This document shows positions 11,264 to 23,800 of a stretch of DNA of 64,000 bases, piece by piece (within the stretch, counting starts at the first letter, position 1; each line of letters opens with the position of its first letter). The translations under genes and the position numbers were made by a program. Source of the stretch: Apricaphanius iberus (lineage: Eukaryota > Chordata > Actinopteri > Cyprinodontiformes > Aphaniidae); the NCBI GenBank assembly GCA_028564705.1, contig JAPXFQ010000899.1, forward strand, positions 2,170,001 through 2,234,000, in the 5' to 3' direction. The notes below the pieces were generated by a model. That model worked only from the letters and a program-made list of their open reading frames with translations, was not told the DNA's origin and searched no databases.

Positions 11264-12735
11264 TTAAGTCCAATCAGAGATTGGATGAGATTTAATGTTT
11301 TCTGAGAAGTGCTGTATCTGAATTTTACTTTTGAAGGTGATTTTTTGAAATAAATTGTAGCATTGGAGTCCACCAGAGAGGCAGCAGCTGCATAAAGTAG
11401 CCTGTGTATAGCCTCCCTGGGCCCCCTGATGAAGAAAAACTTTAGGTACATCAGCAGCCAGCCTGCTTGTGGATAGTGCATACTGCGCATTAAACACCTG
11501 CAGGGGAACACTGTTGCAGATATGGATATTTGGCCAATGGGATAAAAAAAATCCAGTCATAACTAATTTTTACAGGTCAGTTTTAAGCTAATAATCACAT
11601 ATTCTGTAGGATTTTATTTTTATTCATTTTAGTATTCAGTCTGAATGAGTTGAGCATTTCACATTGTGCCATCACACATCAACAAGATGAATACATGTAA
11701 CTTTTTTTTCTCCATAATGACATAAAACCACTGATTGTGGCCCCAGTGACTACATATAAAATTCAAAATCACAACCAGCCATTCCCACAAGCTTCAGTAA
11801 GAGAAAATCCCGCAACATATTCATATGTATTGTTCTGCTTCGGTGATTGACATTGCACCAGGCTCATTGCAGCATGCCAAGGATCAGCCGCACCAGCAAC
11901 AGATGCACACCAAAGCCTCAGTAACTCTTTAACCTGGTGGAAGCTCTCAGATAGCGAAATTCATTGAGTACAGTTTCCAGGCCTGAGATGATCGTCAGAT
12001 GCTATCATAGGAACATTGTTTGTCATAGGAGTATATGGAATTAATTAAAGCTGTCATTTAGATTATTTGAAATTGTTTATGCAACTTGAGCAAAAAGGAA
12101 AGAAAAACAGGATTAAATCAAAGTAAGAAAGAAGAACAGAGCAGGAAAAAGAGCAGAGGCCAGGTTTATGCCTAAGACGATAATAACTTAGTAGCCCGCT
12201 TGCTTTATATCATATGCTCTTAATGGATGTAAGCTGTATTCCCTGAACTAGTGATCTAAGGTGACGTCAATCAGCAGCTGACTGTGATATTGTCAAGTTA
12301 TTATATTTTTGATTGAGTGTTGTTTTGCTTCATTAAAGCCCTAGCAAGTGTAGTCCGGTGTCTTTTGTCTACTTTATGGTGATAAGAATTCAAAAGTTGA
12401 GTTACCCCATCATTTAAACCAACACTTCTTTGCACTTCAGTCATCTATGATAAGCCCCTGATTTCTACAATGCCAAATCAGCCCCTGGTGCTATTAAGCA
12501 TTCAATCAAATGGGTTAACTCATCAGCCAATGCTTTGTGGTGCTTCATTTGCTTCATTTTGTGATGGCAATATGTGAATTCTAAACATGGTCTGAATATT
12601 GTCCTAATCTAATCTGTTGATACCATGTTCAGTACAAAGGAAAACTAGGAACCTAATAAGTGTGAATGATCTCGTGTTATTGTTTAATTATGCTTCAGTC
12701 AAATGCATTAATTTGTACTTAAAAATGAAAGGAAG
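11264..12735. other. Intergenic, nothing recognised
   Basis: About 1.5 kb of AT-rich DNA. A 128-codon minus-strand open frame at 11,125-11,511 overlaps the MITE end and shows no motif, so I do not call it a gene. Confidence 0.5.
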
Positions 12736-13430
12736 GCAATGCGATTTTATTTGTATAGCATACTTTCAACAACAAGGTAATTAAGGTGCCTCACATTATT
12801 TGGTGGTAAAGAAACAAACAAAACATATGCAAGACTGCAACTAAGTGTATAAAAACATTGAAAGTAAACCAGTAATTATGACTTGAGGGATTATCTGGAG
12901 TTGAAATTGTATTAGAATATTTCTCCAAGGCAGCTCAAAATAGATTTTTATTTAACTTGTGTAAAGGTTTTTAGCCTTCATTTTAAAGGGCTTAACAATT
13001 CAGCAGCTTTACAATCTTCTGGAATTTTGTTCTGGACAAGGGGAGCATAGAAACTGAAAGCTGCTTCTCTATTATTGGTTCTAAGTCTGGTTGTGATTAG
13101 TAGATTAGAGTTGGAGGACCTGGGTGGTCTGGGAGGTTGGTTTAAGACAACAGGTCTTCAACATACTTTGATGCTAAACCATTTAGTGATTTATAAACAA
13201 GTAGGAGTATTTAAAAGTCTATTCTCTGAGCAACAGGGAGCTAGTGTAAGGACTTTAGAACTGGAGTGATGTGTTCTACTTTACTGGTTCTAGTGAGGGT
13301 ACGAGCAGCAGCGCTCTAGATCAGTTGCAGCGGTCTGATTTACATTTTTTGTAGACCTGTGAGGACACTGTTGCCATATTTGAGCCGACTAAACATAAAT
13401 GCATGGATGAGTTTTTTGAGGTTCTGTTGT
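12736..13430. repeat. Dispersed fish repeat, longer copy
   Basis: From TTTTATTTGTATAGCATACT through AAACTGAAAGCTGCTTC, GGTCTTCAACATACTTTG, GCAACAGGGAGCTAGTG and AAATGCATGGATGAGTTTTT. A shorter copy with the same motif order lies at 55,690-55,940. I know this sequence as a common unclassified teleost repeat. There is no coding capacity in this copy. Confidence 0.6.
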
Positions 13431-14620
13431 GACAAAATAATTTAGTTCTTGAAATGCTCCTTTAATTCTTGAAATCCTTTAAGCCTAAAGTCCTTCCATT
13501 GTGCTGGACTTCTGGGACTTCCTCTGTTTTGATGTGTTTTCGGCTACCATAGAAAATACCCATTCACAGTCTCGATACATGCTTGAGAAAAATCCTCTTT
13601 GACACTTGACACACTTCAAAGCCTCAACTTAAAAGATCCATCACTAGTTGAAAGTCTTACTTCTCTGACAGGCAAGTCACCTGTCTGAATTTGCCGACTT
13701 CACCTGCCTGTGAATCCTGGACACTCGTCTTCCACCAGTCCAATCTAACATGAAAACGCAAAAGGGTTCAGATAGGCCTACTTGTCTCTTAGACAATCTG
13801 CCAGTGACAACTGCATAGAATCCAGTTCCTGAACTCCTTCCCAGGGTCATGTGGAGCCCTTTACTGTAGAGGAGCATATGCTTAAAGTTAAGAAAAGGAC
13901 ACATAGAGCAAGCTTTAAAAACGGCTTATAACAATATAACTTATAGCATTCTATTCGGATTAAAAACAACCGATATTCATCTACAATCTAGTAGGGAATT
14001 ACAACATAATATATCACAGCTGTGTTCCTCACACCAGTACTGATCTAACCAGCGATCATTGAGTCTGCCTAGAGTCCAACTCTGATCTAGCCGTCTCCCG
14101 CTCTGGATGCCACGGCTTCTCGGTCCTGCCGACTTTGCTGCTCTGCTGTTACCCGACCGGTTGCCAGCTCCAACTAGCGTGTGGAAAGAGATTAAAGCTC
14201 CGACCAGAACAGCATTCCTCTTGGCCACCTGACAGAACCTCCCCACTGCTGGTGAAGCTTCAGCCTGTATTAAGCCCATCATTGCAGATTAACATCCAAA
14301 ACCGAATAAAAACTGCAGAGGCAACTGATAGTGGAGTTCAGAAACACCAAATGACTGAAGTCTTTACATTAGTCCCAGGCTGTGAAGAGCTTCCCCGCAA
14401 GCAGAGGGGGACAACAGACTATGGAGCAAGCTATTAGCTACAGTTAGTCACTATTAGCCGCCAGCGTTAGCCTAGACCCTAATTATTCATAATTTCAAGA
14501 TTAAATTACAAATAAACGGAGAAGTTAGAAAAACATTCACCCCCCTCAGAGTTGTCATGATGGTAAACCTGAACTATCTAACCTAAAATAGTTTTTTTGA
14601 ACCAGGCTGTAAACATGTTT
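13431..14620. other. Intergenic, nothing recognised
   Basis: Short overlapping open frames near 13,680-14,440 carry no recognisable motif or splice structure. The segment 14,000-14,480 is moderately GC-rich. Confidence 0.45.
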
Positions 14621-14830
14621 TTATTTTGCTGTAAAGTTGGCCTTTTTAACATGGGATACAATGGGAATTTGCTCCTTTTTGGAGCTAGCCCCCAGCGGAT
14701 GAGGGCTGAACTGCAATTTTTGCCACTTCCAGGTTGGCTTCACTTTTTGCAAGCAGAGTTTGCCCCTTGATAAATATCCATTTTGATACTTTTCAAACTG
14801 TGGCACATCTGGCTTTACATACTTGCTGTT
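14621..14830. repeat. Dispersed fish repeat fragment
   Basis: Contains GTAAAGTTGGCC, TTTTTAACATGGGATACAAT, GGAGCTAGCCCCCAGCG and GCCACTTCCAGGTTGGCTTC, a phrase pattern of a common teleost interspersed repeat. Class unknown. Confidence 0.5.
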
Positions 14831-15164
14831 GACCAAATTGATGGTACAGTTGGCTTGTTTTGGGTACTTTTTATGTGACATTTTTAGATGTGACCTGCTA
14901 ACGCTATGGGCTGAATCTTTCTGGTTTAAAGGTCTACAGCAGTAGCTTCATGCCATTAACAGCCGCTCACCTCTAGCCCAGATCAGAAAGTACAGTTGAG
15001 GCGTGTTCACTTCATTAATTTCCAAAAGAAAAATTATAAAGAAGACTGTGTTTGTAATCTTAACAATTATGCATATACATTTATAATTTTTTTACACATT
15101 TATTTTCTATATATTCTTTATCATTTGTATACATACTGCTTTTTGCACTGATATTGGGAATGGC
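14831..15164. other. Intergenic, nothing recognised
   Basis: AT-rich sequence before the LINE-like tail at 15,165. Confidence 0.4.
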
Positions 15165-15216
15165 TCTAATATCATTGCACTGTGTATAATGATAAAAAAG
15201 GCATTCTGATTCTGAA
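15165..15216 (+). mobile_element. LINE 3' tail
   Basis: Reads TTGCACTGTGTATAATGATA then AAGGCATTCTGATTCTG, the usual end of a fish LINE family with TTCTG-type tail repeats. Only the tail is present. Confidence 0.5.
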
Positions 15217-15309
15217 GAACTAATATGAAATCAAGGTGTGTTTCTGTTATTGGTGGTAAAGTATGAAAATAATTAATATGAAAATAATGATTATGACTGT
15301 ATTTAAAGT

Positions 15310-16170
15310 TGTCAGGTACTTCCTGAACCCAGTACACAACCAACTAGGTAGAGGAAGGTTTGAATTTTTATTAGAACAAGGAAGAACAAAGGGATCCTGT
15401 AAAAAGAGTCTCTCTGGTCTCTGAATCCAGCTCCCTGGGAAGTCAGCAGCTTGTCCCTTTAGGAGATTGGGTTGATTCACCAGGATCACTTCATCCACAT
15501 GATTAGGAAGAGCCAGAGGGAATGGTGTCTCAACAGCAAACCAAACTCCGCTCTAGGGCAGTGAGGGATACAACTAAGGATCCTGGCACTCTCAGGGGGA
15601 AGCAGAAACAAAAATCCCTCAGATCAAAACCGCGTGGTCAAAAACAGTCCAGGGTTAAACACATGAAGTCAAACCTAGGGGAGGAGGCACAATGTCCAAT
15701 AAGCGAGAGCAGGGTCAGGTCTCAGGCAGATAGTCAAAACTCAGTGGAGGGGGAAAATAGCTACTCACAGAACGAGCAAGTTAAGGGCTGAAGCAGTGGT
15801 AGAACAGGCTGAGTCCAAACATAAGCATTGGCTTGAGAGCTGTGGCAGGTGACAACATTTCTCAAGCCAACTGCTTCCTCCTGAGAGCGCCAGGAACCTT
15901 AGTTGTATTCCTCACTGACCTAGAGCAGAGTTTTGTTTGCTGTTGAGACACCATTCCCTCTGGCTCTTCCTCATCATGTGGATGAAGTGATTCTGGTAAT
16001 TCAACCCAATCTTCTGAAGGGACGAGCTGCTGACTTCCCCCGGGAGCTGGAATCTGAGACCAGAGAGACTCTTTTTTACAGGATCCCTTTGTTCTTCCTT
16101 GTTCTAATAAAAATTCCAACCTTCCTCTGCTTGGTTGTGTACTGGGTTCAGGAAGTATGATTACCTGACA
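15310..16170. mobile_element. Fold-back element with inverted arms of about 290 bp
   Basis: The left arm 15,310-15,599 begins TGTCAGGTA and CTTCCTGAACCCAGTACACA. The right arm 15,880-16,170 is its reverse complement at high identity over the whole length, with small indels near the outer end. The central 280 bp is unrelated spacer. Open frames inside (15,522-15,791 and its mirror in the other arm) are the same arm sequence read from each side. It could be a long-TIR non-autonomous DNA transposon, or two inverted copies of one repeat. Confidence 0.7.
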
Positions 16171-17407
16171 GTACGATCTTGCCCTGGTTCAAAGTGTGAA
16201 AGGCATCTAAATAGAGACATGGCAGGTGGAAGCAATCAGGGCAGCAATGGGGAAATGGATGTAGCCAGAGAGGGTGAAAGACAACAGCGTGATCAGACAG
16301 GATGATCTGTGACAAAAGTATGTAAAATAAGGAGCTTCTTGGTTGAATAAGTGTCGCCTATATAGCAAATGAGCTTATAAATTATTTATTACAGATGTAG
16401 GATAGGATGGTGGGAAACAGGTAAGTCTTCTCATGCACTTTTTTGTTGTAATTTAAGATATTTGAAAAAAAAAATTTCATCAACGTGACAACCATAAAAA
16501 AGTCAAAGAAACAAGTAACAAAAGTAATTATGCTGATAATATGCTAAAGACTTAGATTATTTTCGACGTTTGAGTAAATTATTATTTATGCTGAACTTCT
16601 TCTTATCACTCGGACTCTGCTCTTCCTCATCCGTGTTTTGTACAAACACGCATGAACGGACAATGCGCACCAAGAAGCTCGAGTTATAAGATGCATCATA
16701 CCAGGTTTTTGAGTACACACAAAGTTTTTCGAGAAATTTGAAGTTAGATAAATTTTAACTGTTAAACAAAGCTTTCATTATCATGTAATGGTGTTTATGG
16801 GAACCCAAACGAAGAGGGGTGAGGATGATCCTGATAAAAACCTGATTTTATTTGGCAAAGGGCAGGAAATGGGAATAGACCGGAGATATCAGCAGAAACA
16901 AAGGATCTGACGCTGGAGTCACATAACCAAGGACATTTTTTTTTGCTAGAACAGCTCATGTCTGATTCCCACACAGAAGAGTAAATAACATAAAGGTAAC
17001 AGGTCATGGTTGCGACAGTAGCTATAGCTCAGTTTATGGTGGGAAAGTTGGTTCAAAGAAAAAAAAAATTCTGATATCAGAACCCGCACTCATCCACCAA
17101 GGTTTGTTAATCTAAAAAAAACTAACTAAAGACAAAGTTAAGGTAAAACTAAGGAGAAAGCGAAAATAACGGTTAATATAGGAATAGTGTAACACATCCT
17201 TGAATAATTATTTCATAAAGCCATAAATGAAAACGGAATCAGTGACAACTGAGTACATAGTAACAGAGTAATGTGTTGATGTTGCACTCACTTAATGCCC
17301 CACAAAAGCTGGATCGGGAGTAACAATTAATATAACATTATGTTGAGGATGTAAGTATCTGTGCCTTTTGCATTTTCTTGTTTGGTGGCGTGGACACACA
17401 CTTTGCT
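16171..17407. other. Upstream flank of the galaxin-like gene
   Basis: No exon or repeat family recognised. CATTGTCC-type motifs and A/T runs are present, but none supports a specific regulatory site. Confidence 0.4.
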
Positions 17408-17413
17408 TATAAA
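17408..17413 (+). promoter_or_regulatory. TATA box of the galaxin-like gene
   Basis: TATAAA lies 106 bp before the chosen ATG. A start of transcription about 30 bp on, near 17,440, would leave a 5' leader of about 70 nt. No CpG-rich promoter is seen. This is inferred from position and motif only. Confidence 0.5.
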
Positions 17414-17513
17414 TGCCATATTTTTAGATGATGCGTTGTGGGAGGAGGGACTTCTCACTCTATTAAAGACTTCTTGTGCACATGGTCTAAGCACCAAGAG
17501 ATCAGATGTAAAG

Positions 17514-20500
17514 ATGCTCTCTCTTCCCAAACTCAGATTCGGTAAGATTTGGACGCTTTGTAAGCACTTTGAACAAATATATAAGAAAATACCTATGGAA
17601 TAAAAATTATCACTTCTTTTTTTCCAGTACTCCTGATGTATGGGTTCCTCACTTTTGGTACGTAAACGCATTTTTTTTCCATCTCAGAGAGGAGAGGAGA
17701 CACTTGTAATTGGGTACCTAAAAAAATAATAAATAAAAATTATATTTCTTTAATTATATATATTTTTTGACTTTTTAGTATTATATATTTATTATTGTGA
17801 GTCGGCATAATGCTGCTGGAAACCACATTTCCAAAGGTACCTTACCAAAGGCTAAATACAGTCTAATTTAATCTAATTCTGATTCTACTGATAGCTATTG
17901 TTTTACACGTGTCTTTCCAAGCATTGGACCTCTGAGGGTGTCTGTACAAGTAAGTGGAAATTATAATAGATTTTAGGACCATGTGAATCAGGGGGTGGGG
18001 TCTCTGCGGGTGTCAGAAAATGCAACCCCCTTCTCATCCCATCAAATTGGAATTTGACTTACAGTAACTGTCCCCAGACTCTTTTGCTTATTCTTTGGGT
18101 CTGCAGCTGATGGATGGGGAAGGCGCACATAGATAACGCGTCTTGTAAGAGTGCCCAATTTGCGCCTCAGGCTACACATTGGATGCGTTGTGCTCAGGTA
18201 GTGCAAGACGGGAAGTCCCTGGACTTCAACTTTGGATAGTTTAATGAAAAGTGACGACGCTTTATTGACGGAAGGGCTTTGTGCTGCACCCGTTAGTGAA
18301 AGTTGTCTCTCTATGGAGGGAGGAGATGCTCTCAGTAAAAAGGGGACCGGTGCAAAGGGAATAAGTGATCGGGAGGTTAATTTGTAACAAAGGTAGCAAC
18401 CGTGTGCGTTTTCAAGAAGGAATTATCGCTGTTGCGACACCCGCGTGCAGAGGTTCCAGAATGGAGAAGCTGCGTAAAACCTCCACTCCATCAGCGAGTA
18501 GGAACTGAGTTTCACTTTGAAGTTTAAAATGGAAACTGCATAACAACTTTTACATTTTGTGAGCGTAATTGGCAGTGTGGCTGTGGTTAATGTTTCAAAG
18601 ATGAACAAAACCGGTATCAATGGACCAAATTGATGTTCAATCAACCTAATCAATTTCTCACAAATGTAAGCAGAAATTGGTTATAATTTACATACAATAT
18701 TTTATGCTTGTAAAATAGTTGGACTTTTTTCAGGTTTTAAACCTTAATTACCTTATGCTTATTTACAGTTCCATGGATGTCCATCCCAGGGAGGAGCGAA
18801 CACAATCTGTGAGTTTTTTTCTTCTTGTTTAGTTTGGTTTTTATTTGTGTTTTATTGACATGAGAAGCAGTCAGTGTGGTGGGGCTGATTAGACAACATT
18901 ACAAATCAATCAGCCATCAGTTAGACAGGGCGCAAAAATGAGAAAAAAAAAGTTATCAAATGTATGTATCGTATTTTGAAATGCACTCTCTATCTATAGC
19001 TACTCCAAATTTTCCATGAAAATAAATTCAATCAGTGAACACTCTGTACACTTTTGCTGTGCACTGTCATCAGGCAATTCTCCCTCAGCAGGAGCAGGCG
19101 GGGGGTGTCGTGACAAAGCAGGGGGGTGGGGGGGATATGGTAACCTCTGCATTTTCTTTCCCGCCGTCTTGCCGTATTAAAGTTTACTTGTAAACTTACC
19201 GTACTTTATTATCATAAGTAAATCCTCTTGGTTCTGTTCACTTAGGGACTAGTGACAGATTAAAACATGTCGGAAATGACCGATGAAGGTAGGACGTTGT
19301 CGGCAAAGAATATAAAGTCCCATTTACAAAAATCTAGAGGTACTCCATCTGCCTCTGTCTCCCCTTGGATCAGAGTTTGAATTAATATTTAATAATGTGA
19401 GTCAGACCTGCAGTATTTATCGTTGAAATTAGTTTAATTCAGCCTATATTCAAGATGGCTAAGAGAATAAAGAATGGCAACAGATTTTAAATTAATAATA
19501 AAAGATTTTTTTCCTTGAATCAGTCGATCTTAAGGAAAATACAATTCAAGGTTTTTTTTTAGGCATCAGACAATACCATATGGGTTTGTTTCTTCTCTGC
19601 TCTAGAAAAATGTGTTTCTTTAATATATATGATGTGCACTGTGAAGCATCTTGATGTGCTAAATAAACAAATCAAATCAATGATTATGAGTAATAATGCC
19701 ACAAAAATAGTTTTCATAATTACATGTTTACAATTTTTTAATCAGAGTTAAAAATATTTCATTTTGAGTGATAAGCAGGGGTGTATCTAGAAAGTTTTTA
19801 AAGGGGCCCAGTTATGATCTTGGGGTGTCCCACCAAAAGAAAGAGTTACAACATGGGGTCAAACAAAGATGTGCTTCAACATGATGAAATCTCGCCTGGG
19901 GCGCAAAATACCCCAGGGCTGGCCCTGGTAACATGCAACATACAGATAAGCAATCTGTCCCTCTTGCAAAAATCCAGAACAGGTGTTTATCTCATGGCCA
20001 TCAGCCTGGCGGTGTCTGTTGCCAAAACAGCTAGGTTGAAACAGCGTCTAAAAGCAAATGACACTGCTTTTAGGAATGTGCTTTGGTATGGGGGGGTGTG
20101 TGGAGAGAGGGTTGGCGTAACTGAGGGGATATGAGCAATGCACGGGCCAACCGGGGCAGTGGCCAGGGGCCTATGACGTTTAGGGGGACTATCATTTCAG
20201 GTAAAAAAAACCCTGAAATGATAGGTTAAAATTATTACTTGTCAGTTTTTCTGTCAATCATCTTATATACTAATTCAATGCTTCTGATTAATCCAGATTA
20301 ACCTACTTCACCCACGTGGCTGCTAAAGTTCCCATTGCACCATGAGCTAACCACTCAAATAATTTAGACGATTTCAGGGTGTGGTCGTCTAGATGTAAAG
20401 AGATGTGGAAAAATGTCGGAAGAAATTTGAGAGCAGTGCTCAAAAAAGGAAAGCGATTCATGAGAAGGAGCTACGAGACAAAGAAACACCTGTTCTGGAT

Positions 20501-20720
20501 TTTTTTTTTCCCCGCTGGGGAAATATGGTCTCTAAACAAGTACATTCTTTCTGTGCAAACGTTGGACCAGAACAGTGTCAAAACAAAGATGTTGGTTTTT
20601 TGCATCTGAGCGGCAGTATAAACAGAGGTGATGGTGCTATTCACTACTTTGTTATATGTTTATGGTGTTCAATAAAAAAATCAAATAGATATGTTGGCTT
20701 TGATTATATATTTTCAATTT

Positions 20721-20802
<82 letters not shown>

Positions 20803-23800
20803 CATCCATCCATCCATCCATCCATCCATCCATCCATCCATCCATCCATCCATCCATCCATCCATCCATCCACACATACCTTGTTTTGCTATTAATAGTG
20901 AGGATGTTCATTGACTTCCATTCATTTTAGTGACTTCATTATGCCTAACCCAGAGACCTTTCCTAACCCTAACCATTATTGGCCTATTCCTAAGCCTAAC
21001 TAAAACTTAATTCACAGCATACCTCTAAAACCAACCAGTAGAACTCAGTGACAGTGGACCAAGGTGAGAACCAGGCAAAATGTCCTCACTTTGTATTAAA
21101 CCAGGGGTCACCAAATTAGCACCCACGGGCACCAAGTTGCCCGGCATAAAACATCCATCTATCCATTTTCTGAACCGCTTAATCCTGAAGGGGTTGCGGG
21201 GTAGCTGGTGCCTATCGCCAGCTGTCAACAGGCGAGAGGCAGGGTGGCATAAGATATGTTCACTTAAATGTATTTTGGAGTTTCCAGAGTAGAGAGGGCT
21301 GAATACACATCGAACACTTGCATCACAATTGTCAATAGCTCTGCCTAGATATTAAGGGTCATGTCCTGAGAGGAAGGAAATCTCCTGAGGTTTAGATCCA
21401 AAGCATAATATTTAGTAGGAATGCTGATACTAAGAGTCTCACCATCCACAGTGAGACAAATCCTGTACTGTCATGGGTTGAAAGACCAATCAGCGAGGAA
21501 CGAACGAACCATAAAAATTGTGATTGTAGTTTGCAAACACTCTTAGAAACAAATGATCAAATACTGCATGCTGGATTATATTTTGATTCAATGGGTTTCA
21601 TAGTGCATTAACCACTGGTGCTGTTTTCTATGTAAAAAAAAGTCCAATACATGGCAAGGCCAAAAGAATGAAGGTTTCTGCTCTAATATTATTTAAAGGA
21701 GTCATAACCTATTAATAATGTGGATAAGTATGCTCTATTATAGGCTTTCAGGACATTCAAAAAAATTTGAGTGAAAAAATTAAAATAAACATTCTGCTTT
21801 TCTGAACCTTTTTTCTAAATGCAGTATTGTGTCAAGAGATTAAGTGCAATAATTTTGGCTGAACTGGATGGTCATTATAATTATGCAAATGAGGGATGCT
21901 CCAGCATCTCACTCCAGAATAACATCATGGCTCAAGTTATGACTAAATCCAACCTTCCCGCGACCTACGGAATTCAATGCATTCAATAGGTTTCCTACTT
22001 CAGCCCCATTGCTCAACTGAATTTATGTGTGTGTGTGGGGCGAGGGGTTATGAGTTCTTTCAATATCATGCATCTTCATGTCATTCATTTAATTTTAATG
22101 CTTCAAGAGAGTACACAAAATCAATGAAAATACATGAATTGCAGATTAGGAAGTGTACATGAGTTGACTGATGAGCTACCAAAGTTCACAGTCAGTGCGT
22201 TTACATGCAGCAAAAGAAAATCAGATTATCACCTTAGTTCGACTGAAATTAGACTTTTGAAATGTATTTATAAACCTTAGTCCGACTTAAATTGAAATGA
22301 ACCGGAGTATCACAAATTGGACTATTCTAACCAGATATTAGATTGGAAATTGTATTTATCTGCAACCAACCCTCCGTGCATCCCCCCAGGAAGTAGATGG
22401 ATAAGTCTGAATGAACAACAACACAGAAGTAGCATAAGAACAACATGGCAGCCAAGACAAATGTAAGTGGCTCATTGCTGTATTTTTGGACTGATGTAGA
22501 AGCGGTGAGTTATGATTGTGCATATCCTGCTTTCACTCTGTCTGCATCACATTTACTGCCTGCGTGCCATTCGAGGCTAAGAAGTAGAGTGATAACACGA
22601 AGGGGCACATGCTGCCACCTATCGTCGCGGAGTTAAATGTAGTTAATTTAATTTTTCAATTTTCTGACTGACATGTAAAATGAGACTCCTCTCTCAACAG
22701 GGGGCGAGCCTTTAGTCCGATTTCACCAATAAGGCTAAATTTAGATGTGCATGTCAATGTTCTGAGTAAAATGTCTTTAACGGTGGAGTTGTTCCCAAGG
22801 CATTGCTCACTTCCTGCAAGGCCCTGATCTTACTGCAAGGGCAAGATTCATAAAATTGTCATGAAGGCTACAAAGAGGCCAACAGCAAAGCTGCAATAGG
22901 TTCCAGCAAGGACTGGTCTTGGGCTAAAGAGTAGGGTGGCAAAACAGAGGTATTTTTAACTTAAATAAAACGGCTAATCCAGGCTAAAGTCTCCAAAAGC
23001 CTTGAGGGGAAATGTGTTATAGTCTGAGGAAATGACACTTAATTTTCGGGCCACAATCACAAAATGGATGCAACCCAAAACAATTGGCTACACTAAAAGA
23101 ACACTGTACACTCATTGATACTTTGTGATAGTAGAATCTTGGTTTGCTTTCCCTTAGTTAGAGACTTCATAGTGGAACAATAAGGGGCTGATTTATCAAG
23201 ATTCCTGATAATGACCGCAAAATTGTGTGTGGCTCTAAAAATTTGAGTGGGTTGTCCTTAATTTGCAGGTGATTTACTAAGATTACGTGCGCAATTCTTA
23301 TCAGGCGCAAGCAGCAGTATTCAAATGAGGAGTTTGCCATTGCCAATGCGAGCTGCACCACGGCTAGTGAGAGGAGGAATAATGCCCAAGGATCCATGAT
23401 GCGTCTTTGGCACAAAAATTAGGCTAAAATGCTGTGAATTCTGCTTTTCGTTTGTCAGTAATAAATGTTATTCATGCAGTGTACATGCACTGCTCTCTCT
23501 GCTGCATGCACACATCGTGTTGCAAGGTTAGACTTATTAAAACTGCATTGGTCTGAATTTTGTTTTTAAAATGTCATATATAATGCTAATTATCATTGTG
23601 GCATGATTACTACATTTTATTAATTGGACTCTAGGAAGTTTAAGCACTACATGAGAAAATAATGAGGATCCATTAGGATCATGGGCGCTCGTGCGTCTCC
23701 ACCAGGTGGAAACGTGATGAGAGCGCAATGAGTTATGATGCGTCTTTGGGGGAAAAATGGGTAAATAGTTACATAGCTAACAGGTTTATGGTCATTAGAA

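Noticed and set aside
11125..11511. 128-codon minus-strand frame
   Set aside because: It overlaps a MITE end, lacks motifs and has no splice or promoter support.
17361..17513. Upstream in-frame ATG extending the galaxin-like N-terminus by 51 residues
   Set aside because: It precedes the TATA box and would bury the signal peptide; the ATG at 17,514 gives a standard leader.
19247..19291. Exon-like block with TTCACTTAG and GTAGGA
   Set aside because: Stops in every usable frame; exon 3 joins exon 4 in phase directly.
20405..20914. 169-codon + strand frame ending in repeated YLSI and HPSI
   Set aside because: The second half is the translated CTAT/CCAT microsatellite. Only the first part might be a hAT remnant.
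20945..21000. Telomere-like CCTAACCC units
   Set aside because: Only a few irregular units inside a common dispersed repeat, not an array.
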